Below are positions 8,010 through 16,799 of a DNA stretch of 64,000 nt, piece after piece. The DNA lies in contig CANQUI010000005.1 in NCBI GenBank assembly GCA_947626995.1, positions 1 to 64,000 of the forward strand, in the 5' to 3' direction. Source of the DNA: an uncultured Eisenbergiella sp. (GTDB lineage Bacteria > Bacillota > Clostridia > Lachnospirales > Lachnospiraceae). The first letter of the stretch is position 1. Every line of letters starts with the position of its first letter. Under the pieces are notes generated by a model. It was not told the DNA's origin. It did not search any database and saw only the letters and a program-made list of their open reading frames with translations. Both the position numbers and the translations under genes were made by a program.

Positions 8010-9446
8010 ATGAAAAAAAGAATCTGGAGTATTTTGACGGCGATTGCGCTCATGGCGGGCGTTTTGGCGGGCACCCCTCTTCAGGCAGAAGCGGCCGGCC
8101 CCATCGCCAAGGGAATTGATGTGTCCCAGTACCAGGGCCCGGTGAACTGGAGCGCGGTTAAAAATGCCGGATATCAGTTTGCTTTCGTGAAAATCGGCAG
8201 CGCCAAGAGCGGGCTGGATCCTTATTTTGCGGCCAATATGACGGGTGCCGCCGCCGCGGGCATGAAGGTGGGCGCGTATGTGTATTCTTACGCCACGACC
8301 GTGGAGGGCGCGATTACGGAAGCGCAGTTTGCCGTGGCAGCCCTGGCGCCTTTTTCGGTGAGTCTTCCGGTGGTGTATGATCTGGAGGATACCGTACATA
8401 AAAACATGACGCCGGATCAGTTGGCCGCCATGACGGTGGCTTTTTGCACCACCGTGCAGGCGGCGGGATATTATCCGATGCTGTACGCCAGCAAGAACTG
8501 GGCGCTCACCAAAATCGGCGGCGTGCCCTTTGACAAATGGATTGCGCAGTATAACTCGATCTGCGAATATCCCAATCCGGCTTTCTGGCAGTTTTCCAGC
8601 ACCGGTTCGGTGCCCGGCATCGCCGGAAACGTGGATCTGAATTATCAGATGAAGGATTACTCCAATCTCATCATTGCCAACGGCTTTACCAACCGCAACG
8701 GAAATACCTATTATTATAAAAATTATCGGATGCAGTACGGTTTTGTGGAGGACAACGGAAATACCTATTTCATGAATACGGACGGTTCCCTTTACAAAAA
8801 AGGGTGGCTTGGCGACGGCGTGAATCTGTTTTATTCGGATCCCGGCGACGGCCATCTTTACAAAGGCCTTTCCGAAATCGGGGGCAAGCAGTATTATTTC
8901 CTTCCCAACGGCCTGATGTTTTCCGGGATGCTCCCGCTGGGGGATAAGGTGTATCTGTTTGGGACAGACGGCGCCATGGTGAAGGGATTTTATACGGATC
9001 CCACGGCCGGGACGCGCTATTTTAAAGAGGACGGCAGCATGGCGGTCAATGAGATGATCACGGTGGGCGCCAATCGGTATTATTTCAATCCGGCCAGCGT
9101 GATGGCCGTCGGCCTGACTGCCATCGGCGGACAGTTCTACCTGTTTGGGGCGGACGGGGCCATGCAGTACGGCTGGTATACGGACGCTGCCGGTATGCGC
9201 TACTTTAAAGAGGACGGCACGATGGCCGTCAATACCACGCTGGTGATCGATCAGGTGGCGTATGCCTTTGACGCAAACGGCATCGCCACGGCGGTTCCGA
9301 CGGTGGATCCGACGCTTTCCATCAATCCGGCTGCCTGGGTCTATGATCCGGCTACCGGCACGATGACGGACAGCACCACGGGAGAGGTGATCGATCCTGC
9401 TCTGGTACAGCAGGTGATTGCGCAGGCGCAGGCACAGGCGCAGTAA
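8010..9446 (+). CDS. Secreted GH25 lysozyme with cell-wall-binding repeats
   Basis: The product begins with a signal peptide (residues 1-29, hydrophobic LTAIALMAGVLAG then AEAA). The GH25 muramidase domain (about 33-220) has the family start GIDVSQYQGPVNW with D37 and the VVYDLEDT catalytic region. From about residue 235 to 430 there are degenerate repeats rich in YYF, KEDGSMAVN and LFGADGAM, matching the choline/cell-wall-binding repeat fold. The tail is a short AQ repeat. It should cleave the N-acetylmuramic acid to N-acetylglucosamine bond while anchored on the wall. At 478 residues it fits the two-part architecture, and a D,D-carboxypeptidase follows. Confidence 0.9.
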   Translation: MKKRIWSILTAIALMAGVLAGTPLQAEAAGPIAKGIDVSQYQGPVNWSAVKNAGYQFAFVKIGSAKSGLDPYFAANMTGAAAAGMKVGAYVYSYATTVEGAITEAQFAVAALAPFSVSLPVVYDLEDTVHKNMTPDQLAAMTVAFCTTVQAAGYYPMLYASKNWALTKIGGVPFDKWIAQYNSICEYPNPAFWQFSSTGSVPGIAGNVDLNYQMKDYSNLIIANGFTNRNGNTYYYKNYRMQYGFVEDNGNTYFMNTDGSLYKKGWLGDGVNLFYSDPGDGHLYKGLSEIGGKQYYFLPNGLMFSGMLPLGDKVYLFGTDGAMVKGFYTDPTAGTRYFKEDGSMAVNEMITVGANRYYFNPASVMAVGLTAIGGQFYLFGADGAMQYGWYTDAAGMRYFKEDGTMAVNTTLVIDQVAYAFDANGIATAVPTVDPTLSINPAAWVYDPATGTMTDSTTGEVIDPALVQQVIAQAQAQAQ

Positions 9447-9515
9447 AGAATCAGGCATAATCCGGGAGAACGGGCATAAGAATTATTATAGTTTTTTCGG
9501 GACGGAGTACATTTT

Positions 9516-10703
9516 ATGAGCGGTTGTTTCAAGAAACGTACAGCTTCCTGTGTCATTTCGGCCATGATAATTCTGGTGCTGATCGTCACCCCGGCACAGA
9601 CCGGATACGCGGCAGAAGGAGCCGTCAGCATTTCAGCCCCTTCTGCCATTTTATTGGAGGTTTCCACGGGAAAGGTGATCTATGAGCAAAACGCCGATCA
9701 GGTCTGCTCGCCCGCCAGCATTACCAAGATCATGACGCTGCTTTTGATCTTTGAGGCGCTGGATCAGGGAGAAATCAAGCTGACGGACGAGGTGATCACC
9801 AGCGAACATGCGCAGTCCATGGGAGGCTCGCAGGTCTTTCTGGAAACGGGCGAGCTTCAGACCGTGGATACGCTGATCAAGTGTATCGCCGTGGCCAGCG
9901 GAAACGATGCCGCCGTGGCGATGGCGGAGCATATCGCGGGCAGCGAAGAAGAATTTGTAAACCGGATGAATCAGAAAGCGCAGGAGCTTCAGATGAGCAA
10001 TACCCATTTTGTGGATTGCTGCGGTCTGACCGATTCGGACGATCATCATACCAGCGCCCGGGACGTGGCCATCATGAGTCGGGAGCTTTTGTCAAAGTAT
10101 CCGCAGATTTGCCGTTACAGCGGGATCTGGATGGAAGATATTACGCATACCACGGCCCGCGGAAGCTCCACCTTCACCCTTTCCTCCACCAATAAACTGT
10201 TAAAGCAGTATCAGTGGGCGACCGGGTTAAAGACCGGATATACCGCGAAGGCCAAATACTGTCTCAGCGCCTCCGCCAAAAAAGACGGTGTGGAGATGAT
10301 CGCCGTGGTCATGTCCGTTCCGGATTCCCCCTCCCGGTTTGCGGACGCCGCGACGCTGCTCAATTACGGCTACAGCGTCAGCGCCCTCTATCGGGATGAG
10401 AATAAGGATCGGATCCCGGAGCTGAAAGTGGACGGGGGCGTAAAGGAGACGGTTCCCCTGGCGTATGATTCCGGGTTTTCCTATCTGGATGTGGAAGGAA
10501 ACGATGTGGAAATGATCCAGAAAAATCTGGAGCTTCCGGCAAGCGTCCAGGCGCCGGTCAAAGCGGGCGAGCAGGCGGGAGAGGCAAAATATACGCTCAA
10601 CGGCGAAGTGGTGGGCACCGTCCCGATTCTGTTTGCCGCCAGTGTGAAAAAGGCGGTGTACCGGGATTATGTGGGAAAAATCATCGGATATTTCCTTTTA
10701 TAG
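9516..10703 (+). CDS. D-alanyl-D-alanine carboxypeptidase (DacF-type, PBP5 family)
   Basis: A secreted serine peptidase that trims the terminal D-Ala from peptidoglycan stem peptides. A signal sequence spans about residues 10-33. The three active-site motifs are S68-ITK71, SGN (128-130) and KTG (239-241). A beta-rich C-terminal domain ends in a hydrophobic or amphipathic segment (YVGKIIGYFLL) that probably docks on the membrane. At 395 residues it is full length. It is a paralogue of the gene at 13019. Confidence 0.93.
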   Translation: MSGCFKKRTASCVISAMIILVLIVTPAQTGYAAEGAVSISAPSAILLEVSTGKVIYEQNADQVCSPASITKIMTLLLIFEALDQGEIKLTDEVITSEHAQSMGGSQVFLETGELQTVDTLIKCIAVASGNDAAVAMAEHIAGSEEEFVNRMNQKAQELQMSNTHFVDCCGLTDSDDHHTSARDVAIMSRELLSKYPQICRYSGIWMEDITHTTARGSSTFTLSSTNKLLKQYQWATGLKTGYTAKAKYCLSASAKKDGVEMIAVVMSVPDSPSRFADAATLLNYGYSVSALYRDENKDRIPELKVDGGVKETVPLAYDSGFSYLDVEGNDVEMIQKNLELPASVQAPVKAGEQAGEAKYTLNGEVVGTVPILFAASVKKAVYRDYVGKIIGYFLL

Positions 10704-10715
10704 AAGAAAAAGATG

Positions 10716-10724
10716 TGTTATAAT
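10716..10724 (+). promoter_or_regulatory. Extended -10 promoter element
   Basis: TGT directly precedes a consensus TATAAT (10719-10724), an extended -10 box. No good -35 is seen. It lies 40 bases before the phosphoesterase start and probably drives that gene with scpAB. Confidence 0.5.
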
Positions 10725-10764
10725 GGGCGATAGCGTAACATAAAAAAGAACGCAGGAGAACCTT

Positions 10765-11628
10765 ATGTGGTCGATTGTGGGAATCCTTTTTTTAGGCATC
10801 GGTCTTTTTCTGGCAGCGGTGGCCCTGTATGACAGCAACCGGTTCGTAACCGTATCCTACCGGTTTTCCGATCGTCGGATCCGGAAAAAAACGCGGCTGA
10901 TCCTGCTGTCGGATCTGCATGACAAGCGATACGGAAAGAACAATGAAAAGCTGCTGCAGGCCATTTTGTCCCAACAGCCGGATCTGATCGTCTGCGCGGG
11001 CGACATGCTCACCGCTACGCCCAACCGGCCGGCGCGAAATGCGCAGGAGCTTCTGGTCCGCCTGGCGAAGCAATATCCGGTTTATTTTGCAAACGGCAAT
11101 CATGAATCCCGGATGCTTCTGGAACCGGAGACCTACGGAGATGCGGGCAGGAAGTTTGTGCAGAGTCTGGATCAGGCCGGCGTGGTGCGTCTGGAAAATC
11201 AAAACGTTTTTCTGCCGGCGTCCGGCATCCGTCTCTACGGCCTGGATCTGCCCCGCAGGGTGTACCGCAAGCTGAAACAGGAACCTTTTTTTGCAGACCA
11301 GGTCAGGGAGCTTTTGGGCGAAGCGGTCAAAGACGAATATGTCATCCTTCTGGCGCATCATCCCGCTTATTTTGAAACGTATGGAAACTGGGGGGCGGAT
11401 CTGACCCTTTCCGGGCATCTTCACGGCGGGATCATGCGTCTGCCGTTTGTGGGAGGCGTATTGTCCACCGCGTTCACCCTGTTTCCCAAATATGACGGCG
11501 GGCTGTTTGAAAAGGAAGGCCGCAGGATGGTGGTGAGCCGCGGGCTGGGCAGCCATACGATCCCGCTGCGTTTTTTTAACCCCGCGGAGCTGGTGGTGAT
11601 CGATCTTGTTCCCAAAGATGAGGAGTGA
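10765..11628 (+). CDS. Membrane-anchored metallophosphoesterase
   Basis: The protein has one N-terminal membrane helix (residues about 3-21) followed by a calcineurin-like phosphoesterase domain resembling YaeI/YkuE. The metal ligands are visible in order: LLSDLHD, CAGDML, ANGNHES, LLAHHP and SGHLHGG. It is 287 residues long. In this family the active site is often outside or near the membrane and substrates include lipid-linked phosphates, but the substrate here cannot be told. It lies 9 bp upstream of scpA and is probably co-transcribed with it. Confidence 0.85.
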   Translation: MWSIVGILFLGIGLFLAAVALYDSNRFVTVSYRFSDRRIRKKTRLILLSDLHDKRYGKNNEKLLQAILSQQPDLIVCAGDMLTATPNRPARNAQELLVRLAKQYPVYFANGNHESRMLLEPETYGDAGRKFVQSLDQAGVVRLENQNVFLPASGIRLYGLDLPRRVYRKLKQEPFFADQVRELLGEAVKDEYVILLAHHPAYFETYGNWGADLTLSGHLHGGIMRLPFVGGVLSTAFTLFPKYDGGLFEKEGRRMVVSRGLGSHTIPLRFFNPAELVVIDLVPKDEE

Positions 11629-11637
11629 ACACATTCC

Positions 11638-12387
11638 ATGGCGCTGGAAGTAAAGCTGGAGGCATTTGAGGGTCCCCTGGATCTTCTTTTGCACCTGATC
11701 GAAAAAAATAAAATTGATATCTATGACATCCCCATTGTGGAGATAACGGAACAGTATCTGGATTGCATCCGACAGATGCCGGATCTGGATCTGAACGGAA
11801 TGAGCGAGTTTCTGGTGATGGCGGCCACGCTGCTGGATATCAAGTGCAGGATGCTTCTGCCGCAGCAGACCGAAGAGGAGGAGGCGCAGGAGGATCCCAG
11901 AGCGGAGCTGGTGCAGAAGCTGCTGGAATATAAGATGTACAAATATATCTCCTATGAGCTCAAAGATCTGCAGACGAACGCGGGCATCAGTTATTTCCGG
12001 GAAATGGACATGCCGGAGGAGGTGGCCGCCTACCGGGAGCCCGTCGATTACGAGCAGCTGATCGGAGACGCCACGCTGTCCCGTCTGCATGAAATCTTTA
12101 CCGGCGTGATGCGCCGTCAGGCAGATAAGGTGGATCCGGTCAGGAGCAGTTTTGGCAGGATTGAAAAGGACGAGATCAATCTGGAAGAAAAATCCGGTTA
12201 TGTGGAATCGTTTCTCCGCACGCACAGCCGGTTCCCCTTCCGGAAGCTTTTAGAAAAGCAGCATAGTAAGATGGAAATCATCGTCACCTTTCTGGTGGTG
12301 CTGGAGCTGATGAAGGTGGGCAGGATTACGGTCGAACAGCAAAGCATCGACGATGAGATCATCGTGATATCGAAAGAGGAAAACTGA
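11638..12387 (+). CDS. scpA: Segregation and condensation protein A (kleisin)
   Basis: ScpA bridges the SMC heads and with ScpB forms the bacterial condensin. The N-terminal family signature is clear (FEGPLDLLLHLIEKNKIDIYD), followed by LVMAATLLDIK and a C-terminal winged-helix region (IVTFLVVLELMKVGRITVEQ). It is 249 residues long. A weak ribosome site (AGGAG, 12 bases away) precedes the ATG. The next gene starts 1 bp after the stop. Confidence 0.95.
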   Translation: MALEVKLEAFEGPLDLLLHLIEKNKIDIYDIPIVEITEQYLDCIRQMPDLDLNGMSEFLVMAATLLDIKCRMLLPQQTEEEEAQEDPRAELVQKLLEYKMYKYISYELKDLQTNAGISYFREMDMPEEVAAYREPVDYEQLIGDATLSRLHEIFTGVMRRQADKVDPVRSSFGRIEKDEINLEEKSGYVESFLRTHSRFPFRKLLEKQHSKMEIIVTFLVVLELMKVGRITVEQQSIDDEIIVISKEEN

Positions 12388-12388
12388 A

Positions 12389-12961
12389 ATGGACAGAAAA
12401 AAGCAGGAAGCCGTACTGGAGGCGATCCTTTTTACCATGGGAGAATCTGTGGAGGTCGGACGTCTTTCGGAGATCATTGAAGAAACGCCGCAGAGGACCA
12501 ATGAGATCCTGGAAGAGATGAAGCAAAGCTGGGAGGAGCAGAAAAGAGGAATCGGGCTCATCGCGCTGGAGGACGCCTGGCAGATGTGTACCCGAAAGGA
12601 AATGTACGAGTATCTGATCCGAATCGCCAAAAGCCCCAAAAAGTATACGCTGACCGATACGCTGCTGGAGACGCTTTCCATCATTGCCTACAAACAGCCC
12701 GTTACCCGGCTGGATGTGGAACGGATCCGGGGCGTCAACTGCGATCATGCCATTAACAGACTGATGGAATTTGATCTGGTGATGGAGGTGGGGCGTATGG
12801 ATGCGCCGGGACGGCCGCTGCTGTTTGGGACGACGGAACAGTTTCTGCGCGCGTTCGGGGTCAGTTCCCTGGAGGAGCTGCCGTCGCTGTCCGCCGTGCA
12901 GATAGAAGAATTCAAAGAGCAGGCGGCGCAGGAGGTCGATCAGCTGCAGTCGGATGTATAG
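12389..12961 (+). CDS. scpB: Segregation and condensation protein B
   Basis: A 190-residue tandem winged-helix protein. Typical segments are EAILFTMGESVEVGRLSEII and, near the middle, ETLSIIAYKQPVTRLDVERI followed by the LLFGTTEQFLRAFGV region. It partners ScpA, encoded immediately upstream. Confidence 0.95.
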   Translation: MDRKKQEAVLEAILFTMGESVEVGRLSEIIEETPQRTNEILEEMKQSWEEQKRGIGLIALEDAWQMCTRKEMYEYLIRIAKSPKKYTLTDTLLETLSIIAYKQPVTRLDVERIRGVNCDHAINRLMEFDLVMEVGRMDAPGRPLLFGTTEQFLRAFGVSSLEELPSLSAVQIEEFKEQAAQEVDQLQSDV

Positions 12962-13000
12962 AACGCCGTTTCGTTCACATATATATTATGGAGAACATGC

Positions 13001-13018
13001 GATCCTTCGGAGGGGATC
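13001..13018 (+). promoter_or_regulatory. Hairpin covering a ribosome binding site
   Basis: GATCCTT (13001-13007) can pair with GGGGATC (13012-13018) around a 4-base loop, including two G-T pairs. The second arm contains the Shine-Dalgarno G-run and ends at the base before the ATG at 13019. This could damp translation of the carboxypeptidase; the effect is inference. Confidence 0.45.
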
Positions 13019-14326
13019 ATGAAGAAAACGGGAAGATCATTTCTGGCGTGGCTGCTGCTGACAGCCGTTTTATGGGGAATGACGGCAAACGCGGCGGGAC
13101 AGCCTGCGGATGAAAGAAAAGAAGAGACAATCAGTACAACCAGTCAGCTATACGCCCAGTCGGCCGTCCTGATGGATGCCGATAACGGGCGTATTTTGTT
13201 GGAAAAAAACGGACATGAGATCCTGCCGATGGCCAGCACCACCAAGATCATGACCTGTATCCTGACGCTGGAGAAGGGAAATCTGTCGAACTACGCCATG
13301 GTATCCGCCTATGCGGCCAGCCAGCCAAAAACCCACTTGGGCGCCAGAAAAGGAGAGTATTACAAGGTTGGGGATCTGTTGTATTCTCTGATGCTGGAAT
13401 CCCATAACGACGCGGCGGTGATCCTCGCGGAGCATTACGGCAGTATCTGGGCCGGCCTTTCTTCCGATGTCAGTTCCCATTCCACGAAGGAAAGCCAGGA
13501 GGCCGTTCTTGCCTTCACGGAGAAAATGAATGAAAAGGCAAAAGAACTGGGCTGTACGGACACCCATTTCGTAACGCCCAACGGACTGGACGCGACGCTG
13601 ACGCTGGAGGGAAAAAACGGGACGCAGCAGATCCAACATTCCACCACGGCGGCGGATCTGGCGCAGATCATGCGCTACTGCATTACCCGGTCCCCGGCGA
13701 AGGAGGACTTTTTAAAAATTACCCGGTGCGAGTCCTACAGCTTTCCGGATTACCGGAAAGAAGAGGAGGGGTTTGCTACAGGGAGCCGTACGATTTCCTG
13801 CGTCAATCACAACGCCTTTCTTCAGATGATGCCGGGCGCGCTGTCCGGCAAGACCGGGTTTACGGGAAAGGCGGGGTACTGCTATGTGGGGGCGCTCAGG
13901 CAGGACGAGAAGACGTTTGTGGTAGCCCTGCTGGCCTGCGGGTGGCCGAACAACAAAAGCTGGAAATGGCATGATACGAAGCTTCTGATGAATTACGGGC
14001 TGGAGCATTATGAATCGTGCGATATATACCAGCCGGGGCAGCTTGACCCGGTGCCGGTGGAAAACGGGCAGAAGGAACAGACCGCGTTAAAGGCGGCGTC
14101 AAAAGAAATCCGTCTTTTGTTGTCGGGACAGGACGACGTAAGGGTGGAGTGGGTGCTGCCCGACCGTCTGGAGGCGCCGGTTCGGTCCGGGGACGTGGTG
14201 GGAAAGGAGGAGTTTTACGTCAATGGGCAATTATATGACTCCATTCCGGTAACGGCGGCCACGGACGTGGAGAAGATCACGTATCTCTATTGTCTGGATC
14301 AGATTCTGGCGCTTCTGTTGTTGTGA
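13019..14326 (+). CDS. D-alanyl-D-alanine carboxypeptidase, second copy
   Basis: A PBP5-family enzyme of 435 residues. A signal peptide covers about 1-26 (FLAWLLLTAVLWGMTANA). The active-site motifs are S73-TTK76, SHN (in LESHNDAAVI) and KTG (in LSGKTGFTGKAG). An insert around residue 140 (SSDVSSHSTKESQE) is not in the copy at 9516. The C-terminus ends in hydrophobic LDQILALLLL, a likely membrane anchor. Both copies are in one 6-kb envelope-related block. Confidence 0.93.
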   Translation: MKKTGRSFLAWLLLTAVLWGMTANAAGQPADERKEETISTTSQLYAQSAVLMDADNGRILLEKNGHEILPMASTTKIMTCILTLEKGNLSNYAMVSAYAASQPKTHLGARKGEYYKVGDLLYSLMLESHNDAAVILAEHYGSIWAGLSSDVSSHSTKESQEAVLAFTEKMNEKAKELGCTDTHFVTPNGLDATLTLEGKNGTQQIQHSTTAADLAQIMRYCITRSPAKEDFLKITRCESYSFPDYRKEEEGFATGSRTISCVNHNAFLQMMPGALSGKTGFTGKAGYCYVGALRQDEKTFVVALLACGWPNNKSWKWHDTKLLMNYGLEHYESCDIYQPGQLDPVPVENGQKEQTALKAASKEIRLLLSGQDDVRVEWVLPDRLEAPVRSGDVVGKEEFYVNGQLYDSIPVTAATDVEKITYLYCLDQILALLLL

Positions 14327-14408
14327 TTTTTGTCAAAAAATTACTTTTGCAAAAGAATAAATTGGGCAAAATATTTCCATTTTATATCTGGCGGCTCTTG
14401 TTTTTTCG

Positions 14409-14417
14409 TGTTATACT
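14409..14417 (+). promoter_or_regulatory. Extended -10 box before the decarboxylase cluster
   Basis: TGT plus TATACT (14412-14417) forms an extended -10 element. No convincing -35 is seen. It would give a leader of about 100 bases to the ATG at 14522. The 195-bp gap is otherwise AT-rich with no clear riboswitch. Confidence 0.4.
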
Positions 14418-14521
14418 TGTACCGTACGGGATTTTGTGGATATGGGCGTTTTACGCGTTTTTTGCAGGAATCCGTCAATGAGATTTAAGTTTTATCTAAC
14501 TATAAAATGGAGGGCTGAATA

Positions 14522-15952
14522 ATGAGCAATTCTTCACAAGCGAGTCAAAGAATCACAGCTTTACTCGACGACAACAGTTTCGTTGAGATCGGCGCCGGCG
14601 TAACCGCCCGGGCGACGGATTTCAATCTGAAACAGACCGAGACCCCTTCCGACGGCGTGATCACCGGTTACGGACTGATCGACGGCAGCCTGGTGTATGT
14701 TTACAGCCAGGACGCTTCGGTGCTTGGCGGCAGCGTTGGCGAGATGCATGCGAAAAAGATCGCAGGTCTCTACACGCTGGCGATGAAGACGGGAGCGCCC
14801 GTGATCGGTCTGATCGATTCCGCAGGACTGAGACTGCAGGAGGCGACCGACGCGCTCAACGGATTCGGGGAGATCTATTTCAAACAGACGATGGCCTCCG
14901 GCGTGATCCCTCAGATCACCGCCGTGTTCGGGACCTGCGGGGGCGGACTGGCCCTGATCCCCGCGCTGACGGATTTCACGTTCATGGAGAGCAAAAAGGC
15001 AAAGCTGTTCGTGAATTCTCCCAACGCCCTGGAGGGCAACAGCGTGGAGAAGTGCGATACCGCATCGGCCGCGTTTCAGAGCGAGGAGGCCGGGCTTGTG
15101 GATATGGCAGCTTCGGAGGAAGAGGTGCTGGCCAACATCCGCAAACTGGTGAGCCTGCTCCCGTCCAACAACGAGGACGCCGATGCGTATGAGGAGTGCA
15201 CGGACGATCTCAACCGGATCAATCCGGAGCTTTCCGGCTGCGCGGGCGATACCGCTCTGGCCCTGGCCCTGATTGCGGATGACAACGATTTCCTGGAACT
15301 GAAAGCGGCGTACGCCAAAGAAATGGTCGTCGGATTCCTCCGTCTCAACGGCATGACCGTTGGCGCTGTGGCCAATCGCAGCGAGATCCTTGGCGAAGAC
15401 GGCAAAGCAGCCGAAACATTTGATGCGGCGCTTACGCCCCGTGGCTGTGAAAAGGCCGCCGATTTCATCAATTTCTGCGATGCCTTCAACATTCCGGTTC
15501 TGTCTTTGACCAATGTGAAGGGGTATGCGGCCACCAAATGCGCGGAGAAGAGGATTGCCAAAGCTGCCGCCCGTCTGACCTATGCGTTTGCAAACGCCAC
15601 CGTGCCCAAGGTAAACGTAGTGGTGGACAGCGCGTTTGGCACCGCCTATACCGCGATGAACAGCAAAGCCATCGGCGCGGATATGACCTTTGCCTGGAAG
15701 GATACCAGGATCGGCACGATGGATGCAAAGCTTGCGGCGAAGATTATCTGCGACGGAGAGGACGCTGCAAAGATCGACGCCTGCGCGGCTGAGTATACGT
15801 CGCGGTTAAACAGCGTCGAAAGCGCAGCCAAAAGAGGATACGTGGATCAGATCATCGACGCGTCCGAAACCAGAAAGTACGTGATCGGCGCGCTGGAAAT
15901 GCTGTTTACCAAAAGAGAAGACCGCCCGGCCAAAAAGCATGGAACAGTCTAA
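14522..15952 (+). CDS. Biotin-dependent acyl-CoA carboxyltransferase subunit (MmdA / 12S-like)
   Basis: A crotonase-fold carboxyltransferase of the acyl-CoA carboxylase beta / methylmalonyl-CoA decarboxylase alpha family. Two homologous halves are visible: the first with VYVYSQDASVLGGSVGEMHA, LIDSAGLRLQEA and the oxyanion-loop region GTCGGGLALIPALTDF; the second with IPVLSLTNVKGYA and NSKAIGADMTFAW. At 476 residues it is shorter than the usual ~510 because the N-terminal ~50-residue extension is missing. The acyl-CoA is not readable from the sequence. It is first in a cluster with OadG-, biotin carrier-, OadB- and OadA-like genes, so it probably exchanges carboxyl groups with the shared biotin. 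Confidence 0.85.
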   Translation: MSNSSQASQRITALLDDNSFVEIGAGVTARATDFNLKQTETPSDGVITGYGLIDGSLVYVYSQDASVLGGSVGEMHAKKIAGLYTLAMKTGAPVIGLIDSAGLRLQEATDALNGFGEIYFKQTMASGVIPQITAVFGTCGGGLALIPALTDFTFMESKKAKLFVNSPNALEGNSVEKCDTASAAFQSEEAGLVDMAASEEEVLANIRKLVSLLPSNNEDADAYEECTDDLNRINPELSGCAGDTALALALIADDNDFLELKAAYAKEMVVGFLRLNGMTVGAVANRSEILGEDGKAAETFDAALTPRGCEKAADFINFCDAFNIPVLSLTNVKGYAATKCAEKRIAKAAARLTYAFANATVPKVNVVVDSAFGTAYTAMNSKAIGADMTFAWKDTRIGTMDAKLAAKIICDGEDAAKIDACAAEYTSRLNSVESAAKRGYVDQIIDASETRKYVIGALEMLFTKREDRPAKKHGTV

Positions 15953-15970
15953 GAAAGGAAGATACTTAAT

Positions 15971-16720
15971 ATGAAAAAAATTCTGATAATATTAGGTATG
16001 GTAACCTGTCTTGCAGGTATGACGGCATGCAGCGAAACACAGGCCGATTCGGCTCAGGACGATTTTGCGATCCCGGAGGAGACCGTCATTGCCATTGCGG
16101 ACAGTATGATCGAGGATATCTCCCAGGTCGTGGACGAGGGGCTTCAGGATCAGTATGCTTCCAATGAGGTGGTCAGCGGATGGCTGCAAAGTTGGGAGAT
16201 GCTGCTGCCGGAGCTGGGCACCTACTCGGGGATTACCGACCATAAGGTAAGCCGGCAGGAGGACGGTATTTCCGTGGAAATGACGTTGGACGGCAGCGAC
16301 CATGACGCCATCGCCACCATCGTTTTAAACGAGCAGGGGTATGTGACCTCTTTTCATCTGGATACGATCAAGAGTTTTAAAGAGCTGATGACAAACGCTG
16401 CGCTCAACACCCTGCTGGGCATGGGCACCGTATTTATCGTCCTGATTTTGATCGCCGGGCTCATCAGCATGTTTAAGATCATTCCCAGTCTGCAGGAAAA
16501 ATTCAGCAAAAAGAAGGAACCGGCCGTATCTGCGGCGCCTGCGCCTGTACCGGCCGTATCCGCGGCGGCGCAGCAATCCGCACGGGAGGATGACAATGAG
16601 CTGGCGGCCGTAATCGCCGCTGCGATTGCCGCCTACGAGAGCGAAAACGGCGCGGCAGCCCCCGGAGACTTCATCGTCCGCAGTATCAAACGCCGCGGCG
16701 GGAAATGGCAAAGAGCGTAA
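15971..16720 (+). CDS. OadG-like gamma subunit with lipoprotein-type N-terminus
   Basis: The N-terminus is a lipoprotein-like signal (hydrophobic stretch, then LAGMTAC with C20 as the candidate lipidated cysteine). An acidic domain of about 115 residues follows, then a single membrane helix (about 145-168, GTVFIVLILIAGLISMF), a basic KKK stretch, an Ala/Pro linker, and the C-terminal OadG motif (ELAAVIAAAIAAYE) with a basic end. OadG normally tethers the carboxyltransferase to the OadB pump and is about 85 residues; the extra outside domain is unusual. It lies 18 bp after the carboxyltransferase. Confidence 0.75.
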   Translation: MKKILIILGMVTCLAGMTACSETQADSAQDDFAIPEETVIAIADSMIEDISQVVDEGLQDQYASNEVVSGWLQSWEMLLPELGTYSGITDHKVSRQEDGISVEMTLDGSDHDAIATIVLNEQGYVTSFHLDTIKSFKELMTNAALNTLLGMGTVFIVLILIAGLISMFKIIPSLQEKFSKKKEPAVSAAPAPVPAVSAAAQQSAREDDNELAAVIAAAIAAYESENGAAAPGDFIVRSIKRRGGKWQRA

Positions 16721-16799
16721 AAGCAGCCTTACTTTTATTCAATACGGGTTTCGGCAAATTGCCGTCCCTTCAAAAAACCGATCATAGGAGGATCAGAAA

